DNA from: an uncultured Campylobacter sp. | Lineage (GTDB): Bacteria > Campylobacterota > Campylobacteria > Campylobacterales > Campylobacteraceae | DNA length: 5,520 nucleotides | NCBI RefSeq assembly: GCF_937997405.1 | Contig: NZ_CALKTL010000070.1 | Coordinates: forward strand, 1 to 5,520 | Reading direction: 5' to 3' | Part shown: positions 5,039 to 5,520 of the stretch, piece by piece | How positions within the stretch are numbered: position 1 is the stretch's first letter | Layout: each line of letters begins with the position of its first letter | Notes under the pieces: generated by a model | The model's database searches: none | What the model saw: the letters and a program-made list of their open reading frames with translations, nothing else | What the model was told of the DNA's origin: nothing | Position numbers and translations under genes: made by a program

Positions 5039-5520
5039 TGAAGGTAGCGATTTTAGGCGTCGGCACCGTAGGTAGCGAAGTTGCAAACATTTTGATCAAA
5101 AACAAAGATATCATTCTTGCGCGTGCAGGCGTTAACATAGAGCCCGTAATCGGGCTCGTGCGCGATACGAGCAAAAAAAGGGGCGTGCAAATTCCGCTTA
5201 GCAGCGACGCGCAAAGTATCATCGAGCGCGACGATATCGACGTTTTTGTAGAGCTCATGGGCGGGGTAGAAAAGCCCTACGAGATCGTAAGCGAAATTTT
5301 AAAGCGCAAAAAAGCGGTCGTTACCGCAAATAAGGCACTTTTGGCTTATCATCGCTACAAGCTCCAGGCTCTAGCGGGCGATACGCCTTTTGGATTTGAA
5401 GCGAGCGTAGCAGGCGGAATTCCGATTATCAAAACCCTGCGCGAGGGGCTAAGCGCCAATCGTATCGAAAAAATAATCGGCATCGTAATTGATAAACGGC
5501 ACGATATCCACGAAGTTGGG
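5038..5520 (+). CDS. hom: Homoserine dehydrogenase, N-terminal part; frame doubtful at the window end
   Basis: The first 161 codons are present; the gene runs off the window. The NAD(P)-binding GVGTVG is at residues 7-12, followed by ELMGG (72-76), TANKALL (96-102), FEASVAGGIPI (120-130) and REGLSANRIEKIIGI (135-149), all standard for homoserine dehydrogenase, which reduces aspartate semialdehyde to homoserine for threonine and methionine. The start ATG overlaps the aminotransferase TGA by one base. After residue 149 the family normally continues with NGT-NYIL-TKM, but this frame reads VIDKRHDIHEVG. The next frame contains AAC GGC ACG (NGT, 5495-5503) and then ACG AAG TTG (TKL, 5510-5518). 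An indel or scrambled stretch around 5485-5510 is therefore likely, either a sequence error or a real lesion. The C-terminal catalytic and ACT regulatory parts cannot be seen. Confidence 0.88.
   Translation, partial: MKVAILGVGTVGSEVANILIKNKDIILARAGVNIEPVIGLVRDTSKKRGVQIPLSSDAQSIIERDDIDVFVELMGGVEKPYEIVSEILKRKKAVVTANKALLAYHRYKLQALAGDTPFGFEASVAGGIPIIKTLREGLSANRIEKIIGIVIDKRHDIHEVG

Noticed and set aside
5485..5503. Programmed frameshift in hom
   Set aside because: There is no slippery heptamer or downstream fold visible, and both an insertion before NGT and missing codons after it are needed, which fits an error or mutation better.
1..5520. CRISPR array, insertion sequence, prophage, toxin-antitoxin or defence genes
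   Set aside because: No regularly spaced repeats, transposase motifs or related proteins were found; nearly all coding DNA is conserved housekeeping genes.

Overview
The window looks like a piece of a Campylobacter chromosome, probably from one of the higher-GC, mostly oral species (the C. gracilis / C. showae / C. rectus type). Genes are tightly packed and on one strand. Coding DNA is rich in GCGC-type words, while the gaps are full of AAATTT/TTTTAAAA words. Promoter candidates have a good -10 box and no recognisable -35. From memory, the gene order rsmE - rpmE - rsmI - rlmB - membrane protein - aminotransferase - hom matches the C. jejuni block around Cj0149c-Cj0156c. The genus call is an inference from gene order, protein motifs and composition; no search was run.

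Layout, all on the + strand. (1) 1-229: the 3' end of rsmE. (2) 230-559: a gap with three successive stem-loops and then a clear TATAAT promoter for rpmE. (3) 560-3304: a compact block of rpmE (ribosomal protein L31), rsmI, rlmB and a RodZ-like single-pass membrane protein. rsmI starts on a TTG directly after the rpmE stop codon and in the same frame. rlmB has its own -10 box so close to its ATG that a leaderless mRNA is predicted. The membrane protein gene overlaps rlmB by 29 bases. (4) 3305-3832: 528 bases without a convincing gene, holding a perfect 18-bp inverted repeat, other stem-loops and a short signal-peptide-like remnant. (5) 3833-5520: an AlaC-type aminotransferase joined by a 1-base stop/start overlap to the 5' part of hom (homoserine dehydrogenase), which runs off the window.

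Functionally, the first half is a ribosome-maturation group. RsmE and RsmI modify 16S rRNA at the decoding centre, RlmB modifies the P-loop of 23S rRNA, and L31 is a large-subunit protein near the intersubunit interface. The second half is amino-acid metabolism, with transamination coupled to the homoserine branch of the aspartate pathway.

The best points for a second look are five perfect Campylobacter-type N-glycosylation sequons in the periplasmic part of the RodZ-like protein, the predicted leaderless start of rlmB, loss of the conserved NGT motif from the hom frame at the very end of the window (it lies one frame over), and the structured gaps. I found no mobile element, CRISPR array, tRNA or defence-type system. 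The window is mostly conserved housekeeping DNA and I do not claim a wholly new system.
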